Shown here: positions 28,809-43,200 of the stretch, piece by piece | How positions within the stretch are numbered: the first letter of the stretch is position 1 | How the letters are laid out: each line of letters starts with the position of its first letter | Origin: Janthinobacterium sp. FW305-129 | GTDB taxonomy: Bacteria; Pseudomonadota; Gammaproteobacteria; Burkholderiales; Burkholderiaceae_D | Length of the DNA: 64,000 nt | NCBI RefSeq assembly: GCF_020858115.1 | Contig: NZ_JACYMM010000001.1 | Location: 744,001-808,000 of the forward strand | Direction: 5' to 3' | Position numbers and translations under genes: made by a program | The notes under the pieces: generated by a model | Databases searched by the model: none | Told to the model about the DNA's origin: nothing | Seen by the model: only the letters and a program-made list of their open reading frames with translations

Positions 28809-29764
28809 CTAGCCTTTCTTCGCTGGTGCTTCAGCCATCACGGCGGCAATCGTGCGCTGCGCCAGAATCAGCTTGTAGGCATTGCCGGCCGTCGGCCTGG
28901 CGCCGGCCAGCAGGCGTTCGCTGACGGCGGCGGCACCGGCGGGTAGCGCCTGCTCCGCGCCGGCAACCCGCCACGGCTGCGGCGCGACGCCGCCCAGGGC
29001 CAGCCGGCCCGTGCCGTCCGGCAAGATGATGGCCGCCACGGACACCAGCGCGAACGCATACGAGGCGCGGTCGCGCACCTTGCGGTAGACGTGCGTGCCG
29101 CCGATAGGCCGGGGCAAGGTCACGCTGGTGATCAATTCTCCCGGCTGCAGCACCGTTTCCAGCTGCGGCGTACTGCCCGGCAAGCGGTAAAAGTCGGCGA
29201 TGGGAATGCTGCGCGTGCTGCCGTCGGCCCGCACCGTGTCGATGCCGGCGTCGAGCACGCGCATGGCCACGGCCATGTCGCTCGGGTGCGTGGCGATGCA
29301 CGCCTCGCTGCCGCCCAGGATGGCCAGCGGCCGGCTGTAGCCGCCGATGGCCGAGCAGCCGCTGCCCGGCACGCGCTTGTTGCAGGCCTGGTTCGTGTCA
29401 TAAAAATACGGGCAGCGCGTGCGCTGCAGCAAGTTGCCGGCCGTCGTCGCCTTGTTGCGCAGTTGCGCGGAAGCCCCCGCCAGCAAGGCGCGCGACAGCA
29501 CGGCATAATCGCGGCGCACGGTGGCGTGGGCCGCCAGGGCCGTATTGCGCACCAGGGCGCCGATGCGCAAGCCGCCGTCCTTCGTCGTTTCCACTGTATC
29601 GAGCGCGAGGCCATTGACGTCGATCAAATGCGTGGGCGTTTCGATCTCCAGTTTCATCAGGTCGAGCAGATTCGTGCCGCCCGCGATGAAGCGGGCGCCC
29701 GGCGTGTGCAAGGCGGCGGCCGCCGCTTCGGCCGGCGTGGCGGCCTTCTGGTAGCTGAAGACTC

Positions 29765-29768
<4 letters not shown>
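28809..29768 (-). CDS. paoB: FAD-binding medium subunit of PaoABC-type aldehyde oxidoreductase
   Basis: 319 residues, almost the same as E. coli PaoB (318). The FAD-binding core includes the pyrophosphate loop [13 protein letters not shown] and the [13 protein letters not shown] region. Cys119, Cys129 and Cys138 form a cluster ([21 protein letters not shown]) that in PaoB-type subunits holds an additional [4Fe-4S] centre absent from ordinary xanthine dehydrogenases. It passes electrons between PaoA's iron-sulfur centres and FAD. The ATG overlaps the paoA stop as ATGA. Confidence 0.9.
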
Positions 29769-30415
<647 letters not shown>

Positions 30416-30491
30416 GTCGCGCTTCCTCCTGGCTGTGGACTGGCTGGGTGGGCGCATGCAAGCCCGAAGCAGCAGTCTGGCGGCCGGATTC

Positions 30492-31217
30492 CTACGCGTC
30501 TGTACGCGAACGAACGTTCAGCCTCAAACCGCGCCGGGTCGTGCCGACGCCCCCCTGCGCCGCATACCCCGTGTGGCGGGCGCAGTGGTCGAGCGCCTGG
30601 CGCAAGGCCGTATCGACATTGCGCAAGGACATGTCGTGCCGCTCGGCCACTTCCTGGCGGGTCAGCTCATCCACGCGCAGCGCTTCGAGCACTTGCCGGT
30701 GGCGCCGCGGCAGCAGCTCGACGGCTTGCGCCAGACGGCGCACGTCGGCCTGCAGCTCGGCCAGGCGCTCCGGCCCGGCCGCCGTATCGGCCAGGAAATC
30801 GACGAGGCTGGCGGCGCCATCTCCATCGCCCTCGTCCGCATACAGCCAGGCGCGGTTGCGGCGCAGGCTGTCCATGGCCGCATTGCAGGCCACGCGAAAC
30901 ACGTAGGCGACGGGGCTGTGCGCCAGCGTCGCGCCATCCCCGGCCGCCAGCGCGCCCAGGCGCAGCCAGGCGTCGTGCAGGCTGTCGCTGGCCAGTTCGG
31001 CGCAACCGAGGTGGCGCGCCAGGCGCCGGTGCAGGCTCCGGTAATTGCTTTCCAGTACCGCCTGCAGCCGGGCGCCCTGCCCCGGCGCCGGCAGGGGCGC
31101 CACGTCGTTGGCCGCCTGCCGGCGGGGCCGGATGGCGGGCCGGAACCTGGCCATGCCTGCAGCGCCCGCCATGCGCAAGGGCAAGGCATCGGCCACATTC
31201 GCCATGCCGGCCATCAT
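30492..31217 (-). CDS. Orphan ECF sigma factor coupled to the giant exoprotein gene
   Basis: 241 residues, longer than usual because of an N-terminal tail of about 50 residues rich in Met, Ala and Arg. Region 2 is ESNYRSLHRRLARHLGCAELASDSLHDAWLRL in outline; region 4 is LPRRHRQVLEALRVDELTRQEVAERHDMSLRNVDTAL. The ATG overlaps the stop of the 4205-residue exoprotein gene (ATGA), so its translation depends on completion of that giant message. No FecR or receptor gene follows; paoABC does. A later Met (MARFRP) is an alternative start. Its targets are unknown. Confidence 0.82.
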   Translation of the reverse strand: MMAGMANVADALPLRMAGAAGMARFRPAIRPRRQAANDVAPLPAPGQGARLQAVLESNYRSLHRRLARHLGCAELASDSLHDAWLRLGALAAGDGATLAHSPVAYVFRVACNAAMDSLRRNRAWLYADEGDGDGAASLVDFLADTAAGPERLAELQADVRRLAQAVELLPRRHRQVLEALRVDELTRQEVAERHDMSLRNVDTALRQALDHCARHTGYAAQGGVGTTRRGLRLNVRSRTDA

Positions 31218-34200
31218 GGCGACAACCTGCTGCGTTCCTGCGCCGTCAGCTGGCGCGTGGCCGATTCCGGCAGCGGGCCCAGGCCCAGCACGCGCACGGC
31301 GCTGCGCGGGTTGTAGTCGGCCGCCTCGGTGCGCGCGCCCTCCTGCGGTGCCGCTTGCGCGCTGTCGGGCGGGGCGTCGCTGCCAAAGCCCAGCACGCGC
31401 ACCGTGAACACGGACGGCTGCGCGGCGCGGGTGGCCGCGCGCTCGCGCTGCACCACGTCCTGGGCGGCGGCCGTGGCCTGCGTGGCGGCCGCGCTGGCGT
31501 TCGTCATGGCGGCCACGTTGACGGACGCCACCGCCGGCATGCCCTTGGATTCGCCCTTGACCTGGATGTTCGCCGCGTTCATCACCGTCAGCGCGGCCAG
31601 GTTGACGCTGCCCGACACGCGGATGCCCGCCTCGCCCGCGTCGATGGTGCCCAGCGGCGCCAGCAAATCGACGTCGCCGGCCGGCACTTCGGCGATCGGC
31701 GCCAGGGTGGCGATGCCGGCGCCCGTGCTGGGCACGTCGGACGACAGGGTCACATTGCCCCAGTTGTCATACACGCGCTTGGGCGGCGTATAGACGATGG
31801 TCGACTTCGAGCCGCGGCCCGCGTTGATATCGCCTTGCGACGACCAGCCCAGGATATCGCCGCCAAACGTCGTCATGACGCGGCTCTGGCCCAGCAGGAT
31901 GCTGCCGTGCGAGAACAGCTCGATATTGCCGCCGCCCTTGGTGATGATGCCCGAGGTCGACGGCGGTGCCTCGCCTTCGATGCCGAACACCTGTTTGCCG
32001 CCCGGCGTCAACAGCTGGATGTCGCCGCCAAAGTTCGTGTGCACGTAGCCGCTGCGGGGGAAATAGTCCCAGCGCTGCTCGCCATCATTGCGCACCGCGT
32101 ACAGCCCGCGGTACATGACGATGTCGCCCGCATAGGCAATCGCCTTGCCATTCGCGTCGGCGGCCGGCGCCAGGGCCGCGATGGCGTTGCGGCTGCGCAG
32201 GAAGCTGCCGTAGCGGGCGCTGTCCACATCGTTGAACTCGCGCCCGCCCGCCTTCAGTTCCGCGAAATACACGTCGCGGGCAAACACGCGCTGCTGCGGC
32301 TCGGGCAAGGCCAGATAAAAGGCCTGCGCCTCGGCGGCCGTGCCCTTGAAGCCGTAGCGTTCATTCAGCCAGGTCGTCAATTCGGTCGCATACGACTTCA
32401 CCACCTTGCCAGCCTGGTCGGCCAGCGGCACGCCCGCCTGGGCCACGTTGGCCGGGTCCAGATACGGCTTGACGAAGCGCAGGTAGTCGAGACCGGCCGC
32501 GCCCACGCCCGCCTGCATGGCGATGCTGGCGCCCGGGCGTTTATCTCCGGCGACGACAGGACCGAGGCTGACGACGCTGCCCTTGTCCTGCATCAATATG
32601 TTGCGTCCGGCGCTGATATCGAGCGTGCCGGGGCCGGCCACGTTGAAGGAGCTGTTCAGGATATCGCGCCCGGCCGACACCAGCGACACGTCATACGCAT
32701 TATTGTGCACGACCAGGTTACTGATATTGGCGAAACGCATCTCGCTGCCGCTGGCCTGGCCATTGATGGCTTCCAGCTGCGCCGTGCCGCTGCCGACGAT
32801 ATCGCGGCCCGCCTTCATCCACACGGGCTGCCCGCCCTCGTACCAGGTAATGCCCGCATGCTTGGCGTCGGAAAAGGCGAGGATGCGGCCGCTATTCACG
32901 CCCACCAGGTCGCCCGTGACGGCATAGATACGGGCCGCTTGCGTGCCGCTGTTGGCGGAGCCGGCCGAGGAATTGGGGCCGAAGGCAAACAGCGGGAAGT
33001 TCCATTTCGTTGCCGGCGTCCCCGTGCTTGAGACATTGCTAGCCAGGGGACTGGTCACGTAAGACTTGATATCCCAGCCCGTGAAGCCAGGCTTGAACGG
33101 CGTCGCGATGCTGTCGGCGGCCGCACCGGACTGGCTGATGGCATAGCCGCCCGCATAGATGGAATCACTGGCCAGCCATTGCAACTGGGCGTTGGAAGAC
33201 GGCGCCAGCACCAAAGGATCCGCATACACGGACGCGCTACCCCAATCCGCGATGGTCTTGCCGTAGTACAGGCTGCCATTCGCGGCAGCCGCCCGCACGA
33301 TGGAGGGATAGACGATGGCCAGGTCGGTGGCCGTGCCGACCGGCGCCGTCAACGGCGTCATGTTGCCGCCGGCGGAGAACAGGTCGAGCGCCGTGCGCGG
33401 CGTCCACAGGCTGAACCAGCTGTAGCCAAAGCCCTGCTCGCCCGCCGCGCCGGTAAACGGCGTGGCATTGAACGCGGTCACGCGGCCGGGGTCGGCAACG
33501 TCCTGCAGCACCTGGTCGCCCAGCGTCGCCACGTTGAACGTGGCATCGCCCGGCACCAGGGTCATGCCGCCCCGGGGCGAGGCGCGCGTGGCACGGAAGG
33601 CGTCAAAGGCGCGCGTTTCCAGCGGCACGTGATCCGTATTGCGCGTACCGTATTCCAGCGCCACGCTGCCCAACTGCGTGGCCAACGTTTCCACGTGGCC
33701 ACGCAAGTCGACCAGCGCGCCATTCAGGTGGCCGCCACCGGGCTTGCTGGCGGGGTTGAGGGCGCCGCCCACGCGCAGGTCCAGGTCGCCGCCGCCCGTC
33801 AGCAGCAGGCTGCCGTCGGCCTGCACGCGGCCCGTGCCGCCGACAGCCAGCAGCAAGCCCTGCGAGCGTCGGTTGATGTTTTCACTATAAGAGCTGCCCG
33901 TCAGCGGCGCCAGCACGCCCGCATCGCCTGCCACGTCGGCACGCAGATTGCCGCCGCCCAGGGTGCCGAAGCCTGTAAAGCCCAGCACCGTATCGGCCAG
34001 GGTATCGCGGGCCACGTAGCTGCCGAAATTGATCCACCACGCCGTCGGCTGGGGCGCGCCGCCTGTGGCCACGCCACCGCTGCCCTGGCGCCACAGCCAG
34101 TTGCCCACTGCCACCGAGTCAGCCATGCCATCCTTGCTCACGGGACGCAGGTTGCTGGCGACAGCCGCGTCGATCAGCGAGCCGCTCAAGTCACCGGCCA

Positions 34201-37200
34201 CCTGCAGCAGCAGATTGCCGCCCTGGTCCGGATACCATGCGCGGTAAATGCTGTCGGCGCCGCCGTCGACCAGATGTTCGTGCGCACCGTCCGGATTGTT
34301 CAATACCTTGCCGTCGGCATTGCGCGCCCGTGCCTGGTTGAACGGGTCGCCTGCCGACGTCGCCGTGGACGACATGCCGGCCGTGTACACGCCGTACAGG
34401 CTGTCCACGCGCAAGTCGCCGCCGCTGACCAGGTCCAGGTCGCCCGTGCCCGTGCGCAGCACGCTGTGGCGCAGGCTCGACGCCTTGTAGTCGAACGTGG
34501 CGTTGGGCAGGCCGCACCAGGTGGGATTGTCCTCGCAAATGGTCGGCCACTTGAGCGCCACGGGGTCGAGCAGGTCGCCCGCCTTCACGTTGTCATCCGC
34601 AAACTCTTCCGCGCCGGCCTTGGTCCACACGTAGGCCACCCTCAGATCGCACCAGCCGGGGGTGTCGGCACAGAACTGCGCAATCGTGGTGCCGTTCTGA
34701 TTGAGGAATTCCTCGGAGATCGGCTCGCCCGCCACGACGCCTTCGATGCCCTGCTCTCCCGCTTCCTTGCTCCAGTACTGCACGCCTTTCGGCGGGATCA
34801 GGATGCCATACATGCCGTAATGGCTGTCGGCCAGGCGCAGGGTGCCGTGGCTTGGGTGCGCCTGCACGCCGCGCGTGTCGGCCGCCTCCAGGTCGGCGCC
34901 GGCCACCAGGCGCATGCCCCATGCTTGCGAGCCTTCCGCCAGCATGGGCGCGATGGCCCACAGCTTGCCCTGGCTGCCCGCCACGTCCGGACGCAGCTGG
35001 ATTGAATCCACATTGGGCATCAGCTTGACGTCGGTGCCGGACGGGATCAGCGCCCCCACGGCCAGCGCCAGGTTGCCATTGAGTGCAAACACCGAGCGTT
35101 CGCCCGCCACGCCAGGCAGGGGCACGCCCTTGGGCCAGGTCATGGCGCGCACCTTGACCGCTTGCGCCAGCACGCTGCCCGCGTCGAGGCGCATGCCGGC
35201 TGTCAAGGTCTGCGCCGTGGCCAGCAAGCTGCCTGCCGCATGGACGATGTTGCCGGCGCTGTCGCGCACGGCGGCCGCCAGCACCGTGCCGGCCGGCAAG
35301 GTGACGGCCTGGTCCAGCGTCGCGGCCACGGGCAGGCGCGTGTCGGCGAGCAGATTGAAGCCCTTGAGGGGCACGTCGTAATTGAGCGCGATCCCGCCCG
35401 GGAACAAGGTGCCGTCGGCCACGGTCACGCCCTGGCCCGGCACGATGACGTCGCTGCCATTGATGTCGCGCCCCGGCAGCAAGACCCAGCCGCCGTCGTC
35501 CTTGGTGGCCGGTGGCGGCGCGAAGCCGTCATTGATGCTGCCGTAGATGCTCAAATCGCCGCCGGCGCGCAGCAGCAGGCTGCCCACCTCGCCCGAACCG
35601 CGCACAGCCGTGTGCGGGAAGCGCGGGTTCAGGCTGGCATAGCGCATGCCCGACAGATCCAGGTCGCCCCGCACCACCAGGTCGCCGTCCGCCGTCTTGC
35701 TGACGATATCGACGCCGGGGCGCAAATGCAGCGCCTCGGCATACGCGGCCGTGGTCAAGCCCGCCAGTTTGATATTGCGCAAGTTCGTGTTGGCCAGCGC
35801 CGCGTCGATGAAAGCCGTGCTGTCCGCATGCTTGCCGTCGAGATATGCCTGGTCGATCACCTGGTAGGGGCGGCCGCTGGCCGACAGATCCGTGGCGTAG
35901 GCCGCATCGTCATAGCGCTGCATGGCGTTGACGGCGATTGATTTCGCGCCGCGTATCGTCAAACCGCCGCCGGCCGCAATGGCGATGTCGCCGAAGGTGG
36001 CCGCATCAAGATCCGTGCGAACGCCGCCGCTGCCCAGGCGCGGCGCGCTCAGTTCCACGGTGCCGCGCGCGGCGCCGTCGTGTTCGCCCTTGCCCTTGCC
36101 GGCCACGGCCACCGTGCCGTGGCGCACGTCGATCTGCGCGCCGCCGGCCAGGTCCAATGTGCCCTCGCCCGCATTCAGTTCCACCATGGCGCGGTTCGGG
36201 CTGTCGATGATCTTGCCATAGCTGTCGACGCGCAACAGCGTGCCATGCGCGTCGAGCACGGCGTTGCCGGCCAAAGTTAATCCATGCTTGCCGGCCAGGC
36301 GGATGCTGCCCACGCGCTCGCCGCTGGCGTCGATTGTGCCGGCCACCGTCAGGCGGCCGTTGTCGAGCGATACCTGCACCTCGCCCGCCTTGAGTTCATT
36401 GACGATGGTCAAGTCGCCCTGTTTCAGCTGGAAGCTGCGCCCGCCCGTCACGCCGCCTTCCGTCAGGCGCGTGTTCAGCGACGCGAACTGGCTGTCCAGC
36501 GTGCCGCCCGCGCCCAGCGTCTGCGCGCGCACGTCCACGCTGCCCTTCTTGTATGGCACGACGGTGCCGCCCGCGTCATAGCTGCCGCTGGCGCCGCCAA
36601 GGATCTTGCCCTGCAAGTCCACCATGCCGGCCGCGCCATCGAGCGCCACGGCCTTCAGGCTGCCGGCGCGGTTGTTCTCGGCCGACAGGTCGATCACGGC
36701 GCCGCTGGCTGCGCGGATATCGCCGGCGCGGCTGTCCAGGGTCACGTCGCCGCCCCAGCTGTATTTGTCCACGTCGAAGAAGGTGGACTTGCGGCCCGCC
36801 ATGTCGATGCGCGCGCCGTCGGCCACGCTGATGTCGTGCTGGGCGCTAATGGTCAGCTTGCCGCTAGGCAACACCACGGCCGTTGCGACGGTGACGCTGT
36901 CGCCGTTCAGCGCCAGTTGCGCGCCCAGCGCCGCGTTATTCCTGACGGGGGCCGCTGGCGCCGCGCCCGCCGGGGCCGCCACCGTCAGCGCGCCGCCCGC
37001 CGTGTAGCTGTGCGCGGAACCTGCGTCGCCCGTCAGCAGCGGCGTGCTGATATGGAGGTTGCCGCCGCTGTACTGGTAGCCCTTGCCCGTTTCATAGGCG
37101 CCCTGCGCCTGGTAGACGGACAGGCTGCCCTTGTGATTGGCCGTCACCTGGCCCGACGCTTTCAGGTTGACTTTGCCAAAGCCCAGCGCCAGGCGGTCGA

Positions 37201-40200
37201 ACGAGGCGACGCCGGCCGGCTGCGTGAAGGGGCCGAAGCCGAAATCGATACGCTCCGCTTCCAGGTTCAGGGTGCCGCTGCCCGTGCCGGCGCCGCGCGT
37301 AATCACATTGCCGGCCGGCGACAGGGCGCCACCCCAGATCAGGTTAGCCGTGCGGATGGTCGCCACGGCATCGGCGCCGCCCTGTCCATACATGGCGGGC
37401 GTGGTCAGCACCAGGCGCTCCAGGGTCGATTTCCCCGTGCCCTTGTCATAGGTATCGAGCACCACGTCGCCATAGAAATTGACGCTGTCGGCCGCGCTCA
37501 GCATGAGCGCCTGCAGGGCCGGCGCGCCCGTGCTGGTATCGCCGCGCAGCAGGCGGTCCAGCAAGCCCTGGTTCATCGCCAGGCCGGTGGAACGCGTGCC
37601 GCTGGCATGGGCCGCCGCCAGCGCCTCGTTCGAGCCAATATTGATGGCGCCCACGGCCAGGCTCAGGTTGCGCGTGCCGTAGCGCGCCGTGTCGTCCAGC
37701 TGGAAGCTGCCGGTGGTCGACAGCAGCAACGTGCCTTCCGAGTACAGGCTCGCTGTGCCCGTACCTGTGCCCCCGCAAGCGTCGTCGCATACGCCGATGC
37801 GGATGCCGCCGCGCGTCGCGCCGCCAACCGGCGCCACATTGAGCAAACCGTTCGAGGCGGCCAGCACGTGCACATCCGGGCGGCTCTTGTAGATGAAGCC
37901 GTCGTTGGCGTCATACGCGGCCTTGCCGCGCCCCACAGTGTTGATGCCGGCGCCGGCGGCGATATCGATCAAACCATCGCCCAATTCATAATTGCCAGGA
38001 TCCTGGGCCACCAGGAATACCTCGGGCGCCGACAGGACGGCTCCCGCGCGCAGGTAGATGGCGCGCGCCGAGTTGACGCCGAAATTCACGTAATTGCCGC
38101 CCTGGCCATACTCCACCGTCGATGAATTGCCCACCACGATGCGGGCCGCGCCGATATTGTTCAGGCTTGACGCGCGCACGCTGACCTGCCCGGCGCCGCT
38201 GGTGGCCGGCGCGCCGTCGGCGAGGATTTCAATCACGCCAGCGGAGTTAATGTTCGGCATCAGCACCACGCTGCCGCCATAGCCGCCCTCGGCTGCGGCG
38301 AACTTGCCCGTGCCATTGAACTGGAACGTGTCCAGGCCGCCGCCTTGCGCCAGGGTCAGCTTGAGCGTCTTGGCATCGGATGGCAGCTGCGCGCGGGGAA
38401 TGCCACGCGTTTGCGCATCGGCCAGGGCAAACGCGGCATAGCCTGTTTCGTTGTACTGCGAGTACGTGCGCAAGACCTTGGCCGGCGTGAGTATCAGCTG
38501 GCTGGCCAGCGGCGCGCGGATGTCCGTGCCGGCGATCGACAGTGTGCCAGGCGCCGCCCAGGAACCGTTGCGCAGCTGCTGCGCCAGCGTGCCGGCGCTG
38601 CCCTGGCCCGCCAGGCCGTTCAGTTCCACGCGGAAGGCACCCGGCAGCAAGGCATAGGTCGATGGCATCAGGGTGTAGGTGCCGGCTGGCAAGCCCGGCA
38701 CGCCATTGCCTATCGTCACCTGCCGGCCGATGGCCGCATCGGATGCCGCCTTGTCGCCGCCCGAAGGCGATTGCGGCGCCTGCACGCCCGGCACGATGGC
38801 GTACACGGGATTCGTCGCCAGACCCGGCAGGACAAAACCGCCGTTTGCGCCCACCTGTACCAGCGGATGGTAGCGCGCGTCGGTGGAGCCGCCGCGGCCG
38901 GCGATGAAACCGGCGCCCGTCAGTTCGCCGCCGCCGGACAGGTCCAGCAGCGCGCCCGGCCGCACGTCCACGGCCACGCCGGCCATTTCCACGCCGAGGC
39001 GCAGGGCGCCCTGCGCATTGAAGCCGCCCACGCCCATGAGGGAGGTCAACTTGCCATCCACGTTCCAGTTCTGGCCATCGACGGTGCCGCCATACGGCAT
39101 GGCCAGGCCGGCACCGCTGACAGAGGTAATACTCCCTGGCAACAAATTAACGGTCAGGCTCTTGTCATTGTCATAGCGTGCCGCGCCGATGGCCAGGCGC
39201 CCCAGCGGCGCGCGCACGACGCCGCCCTGCTCGATGTGCGCGGCCTCCAGTTCCAGCGAGCCGAAGGCGGAATACGGCATGGCCGGCACGCTGTCGGTGG
39301 TGCGCGCGATGTGCAGGGCATGGGCGGGATCGTAGCCGATCTTGCCATTGATGCTGCCATAACCGGCCCGCACGGCGGCGCCGGCGCCCGTTTCCGGATA
39401 CAGCTGGGCCGCGCTGAGGGTCATGTCGCCCGGCGTGGACAGCACCGTCGTCGCCTGGTTGCCATCCCATCCCAGCGGCGACAGCAGGAAGCGCAGGTCG
39501 CCGCGGCTCGTCAGGCGCACGTCGTCGGCGACGACATTGACCATGCCGCGCACGTCGATCAGGTCGCCAGCTATGCTGACCTGGCCGGCCACCGGCGACT
39601 GGCCCGCCGTGCCCGGCGTGACATAGTAGTCGCGCCCTGCCGGCTTGACGCTGGCCAGGCGCACGTACGGCGCCGCGATGCCGACCTTCGCACCGGGCTT
39701 GCTGCCTGGCGCCAGCACGGGCGCACCGTACAGCTGGAAGCTTTGCTGCAGCGTCAGCGACACGTCGCCATCGAAGGAGGCGGCGCCCAGCAGGGACAGG
39801 TTGCCGAAGCCGCCCGCCTCCACTTGCTCCACCGAGTAGCGGCCATGGCCATACTGCAGCAGCGGTGCCGCGTCCTGCGCATGCACGCCGCCGGCCAGGT
39901 CGCTGGCAACCTTGCTCTGCGTCAAGGCCAGCTGGCGCCCCTGCAGCACCTTGTCCGTCGCCAGCGTTTTCAGGTAGACGGGCGTGCCCGTGGCCACGGA
40001 CAGGCTGCCGCCCGCCGCGCCCGCACCGCCCGCCCGGGCCAGCAGCTGGCCATCGAGGTACAAGCCGTTGTTCGACGCCAGCGCAATGCTGCCGCCCGCG
40101 CTGGCCACGTCGACGGCCGCGCCGTTTACGTCCAGCACGGCGTGCGCACCGGAAGCATCCAATACGGCGCCATCGCGCACGACGACGAACAGGCTGGCCG

Positions 40201-43200
40201 CCGACGTGCTGCCCTGCGCATGGTCGATCTCGCCGCCGATGACGATGCTGCCGCCATCGATCACCTTGCCGTAGCGCCGGCCCTGCGCATCCGTGGCCGT
40301 GACGGCGCGCGACGCGACGTCGAGCACGGCGTTTTCGCCTATCCAGATGGAACGGCCATGGCCGGCCGCTTCCACCGCTTCGGAGACGTTCACGTCGACG
40401 CCCACGCCGCCCAGGCTGATCTTGCCGCCCCAGGCGTTCAGCCGGCCTTCCACCGTCAGCTGGCCCACGCTGGCCAGCTTGATGGCCTGGCCCGCATCGA
40501 CGCTCACCACGGCGCCCTTGCCTATCAGCAACTCGGCGCTGGCCATGTCGGCCGCGCCGGACTGGATATCGCCCACCTGCAGGGCCAGGCTGGCACCCTT
40601 GCGCTGCGTCAAAGTGCTCTTCAGCGCGTTTTCCGTGACCTGCTCCGGCGTCCACAAGGCCAGTTTTTCATTGTCCACCACGCGCAGCACGGGCATGCGC
40701 ACGTCGACTTGCGTGCCGTCCGCCACCGTCAAGCCCTGCTTGCCGAGCAGGCTGTAGCTGGAAAAGCCCTTGTCGAAAAAGTCGCCGCCCAGGTGCAGGG
40801 CGCCTGCGACGGGTTTTTCAATGTCGCCAATGACAATCTTGTTCGCCTGTAATTCGAGCTTGCCGCCGCCCGTCACGCCATGGCCGCGCAGCTGCGCGCC
40901 CTCGCCCAGCACCAGGTCGGCCTTGGCGCCATAGCTGGCCAGGGTCACGTTGCCGCCCTTGCCGCCCTGCTGTTTCGCCTGAGAAAGAATTGCCGCGCCC
41001 GCGCTGACGTCGATCAGGCTGCCGCTGCCGATGCGCACGTCGCCGTTCGCCCGCAGCGTGACATTGCCGCCATTGATATATGGCAAACCGGCAGCGGCCA
41101 GCGGGTCGCGCAGCACATTGGCCAGCAAGCCGCTGGTGTCGAGCGTGACGCCGTCGGCCAGCACCAGCTGGCCCGCTGGCCCGCCCGGGTTCACGACCGT
41201 ATCGACCATGCCCAGCGCGCCGACCTGGTTCAGCACATTGCCGGCCGCAATGCTGCCGCCATGGCTGCGCAGGCTGGCGTTGATCGCCACGTCCTTGCCA
41301 TACAGGGTGATATTGCCGCCATCGGCCACCTGCAGCGCGCTGTCGACCGTGATCGCGCCTTTCGCGGCGAGGCGGATGGCGCCCAGACGTTGCTCATTGA
41401 GCAAGCCAGTATCGAGCAGCAGCTTGCCCTGGCGCTCGGGCGCCAGCACGCCTGTCACGTCGAGGCCGGCGGCGATGCCGTCCTGCACGCGCGTCAGGCG
41501 CACCTCGTCCATGACGGCCGACAATGCATGCTGCAGCACGCCCGTGCGCTTGTCGAACATGGGCTGGTACTGGCCGACGATCAATTGTCCCCGCTGCGCG
41601 GCCGCCAGCTGCGACTGCTGGTAGCCGTCGAGCAGGGCCTGCGGCGCCTGCGTCTGGCGCTCGCCCTGGAAGACCTCGCCCGCAATCGCCCCTTCCAGCA
41701 CGGCAGAACCGGTCGCAACCACCAGCTTGCCGGCGTCGCGGCCCACCGTGTAGCCGTTTTCCAGGCGTTTTTGCGCGGCGATCAGGGGACTGGCGTAAAA
41801 CGCGCTGGCTTCCTTGCCCCAGCGCGCATGTTCTTCCTCGTAGCCCTTGTACACGCCCGCATACGCCAGGTCGGCCGGCGCGCTGCCCGCCTCATATAAT
41901 TTGCCATCGGCGCCCTTGAGCCAGGTCTGGCGCAGCGCGCCCGTCTGCACGTCCAGGGTGCCGCCCGACAGGTTGATGGCGGAGCCAAGCTGCGTGACGA
42001 CATCCTTGCCGCCGAAGCTGACCGTGCCGCCCTGCGCCATCCATTCGCTGACGGAATGGCCCTGCGTGCCCAGGTAGCCGGCCACTTCCAGCAAGCCGCC
42101 AGCCGTGTACCAGCGGTCGCTGTCGTAGCCGTTCGTACCTTTTGGCACGAACACCAGCTTGCGGCGGTCGACCCAGATACTGCTGTTGAGCAAGGCCTTG
42201 CCATCGCGGTTGACGGGCGCGTCGCGCTGCTCGTTGCCCTGCACATTGATCTCGACATTGTTCGCTTCCATGGCCACCTTCACGCCCACGGCGCCGGAAA
42301 CGTCGAGTTGGGCGCCGTCGCGCACGAGGCTGCGGCTGGCCGCGTTGACGGCGATCTGGCCGCCCGTGGCCAGGGTCAGCGAGTCGCCGAGGAACTCCAC
42401 CGTGCCGGCGCTGCCGATCTCGATGCGCGACTGGTCGCGGCGGTCGTTCACGGCGAGGATATTTTCCGTGCCCGTCACGGCCGGGCCGCGCATGGCGTCG
42501 CGCTGGCTGTCGAGCGCCGTCGTCTTGCCGTCGTCCTCGATGACGATGGCCGTGGTGGCGCCGCGGCCCATGGTGACGGCGGCGTCGCTGCCCAGGGCAT
42601 TGAGGTGTATCGTGCCGCGCGTGGCCGTGGTGGTGGACGCCAGCAGCACGCCGTCCTGCTGCACCGTGCGCCCGGCCAGTGTGACGTCGCCTTCGCGCGC
42701 CTGGATCAGGCCCGTGTTGACGACCTTGCCTGCCGTGCTGCCGGCCGCAAACTGCGGCGTGACTTCGCTGCCGCGCGTGGTCGACAGCGGATTGCCGTCC
42801 GTGCCCACGCCTTTTTTAATGGCAAAACTGTCGCCGGCCGCCAGCAGGGCCTGGCCCTTGGGCGTGCTGATCTCGCCCCCATTGTGGACTTCCTTGCCCA
42901 GCAGCATCACATAACCGCCGCCCTCCGTGCTGCCCTTGGTCGCATTGCTGGCCAGGCGCGCGCCCGCCTGCACCTGCACCTTGCCGCCCGCGTCCGTAAA
43001 AGTCGTGGCGCCAGCCGTGCCGGCGCTGTAGATGCCGTTTTTCTGGAATTGCGCATCGCCGATGCGGGCCGCGGCCGCCACCAGGCTGCGCGTGTCGACC
43101 TGGCTCGTGCCGCTAAACACGATGCCGTTGCGGTTGACCAGCAGCAGCGTGCCATCGGCCTTGATCTGGCCCTGGATCTGGCTGGGTCGGGCTTGCGGAT

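Noticed and set aside
38345..40852. Several long plus-strand frames opposite the giant exoprotein gene
   Set aside because: They are antisense shadows of its repetitive GC-rich sequence; no motifs, signal peptides or ribosome-binding sites support them.
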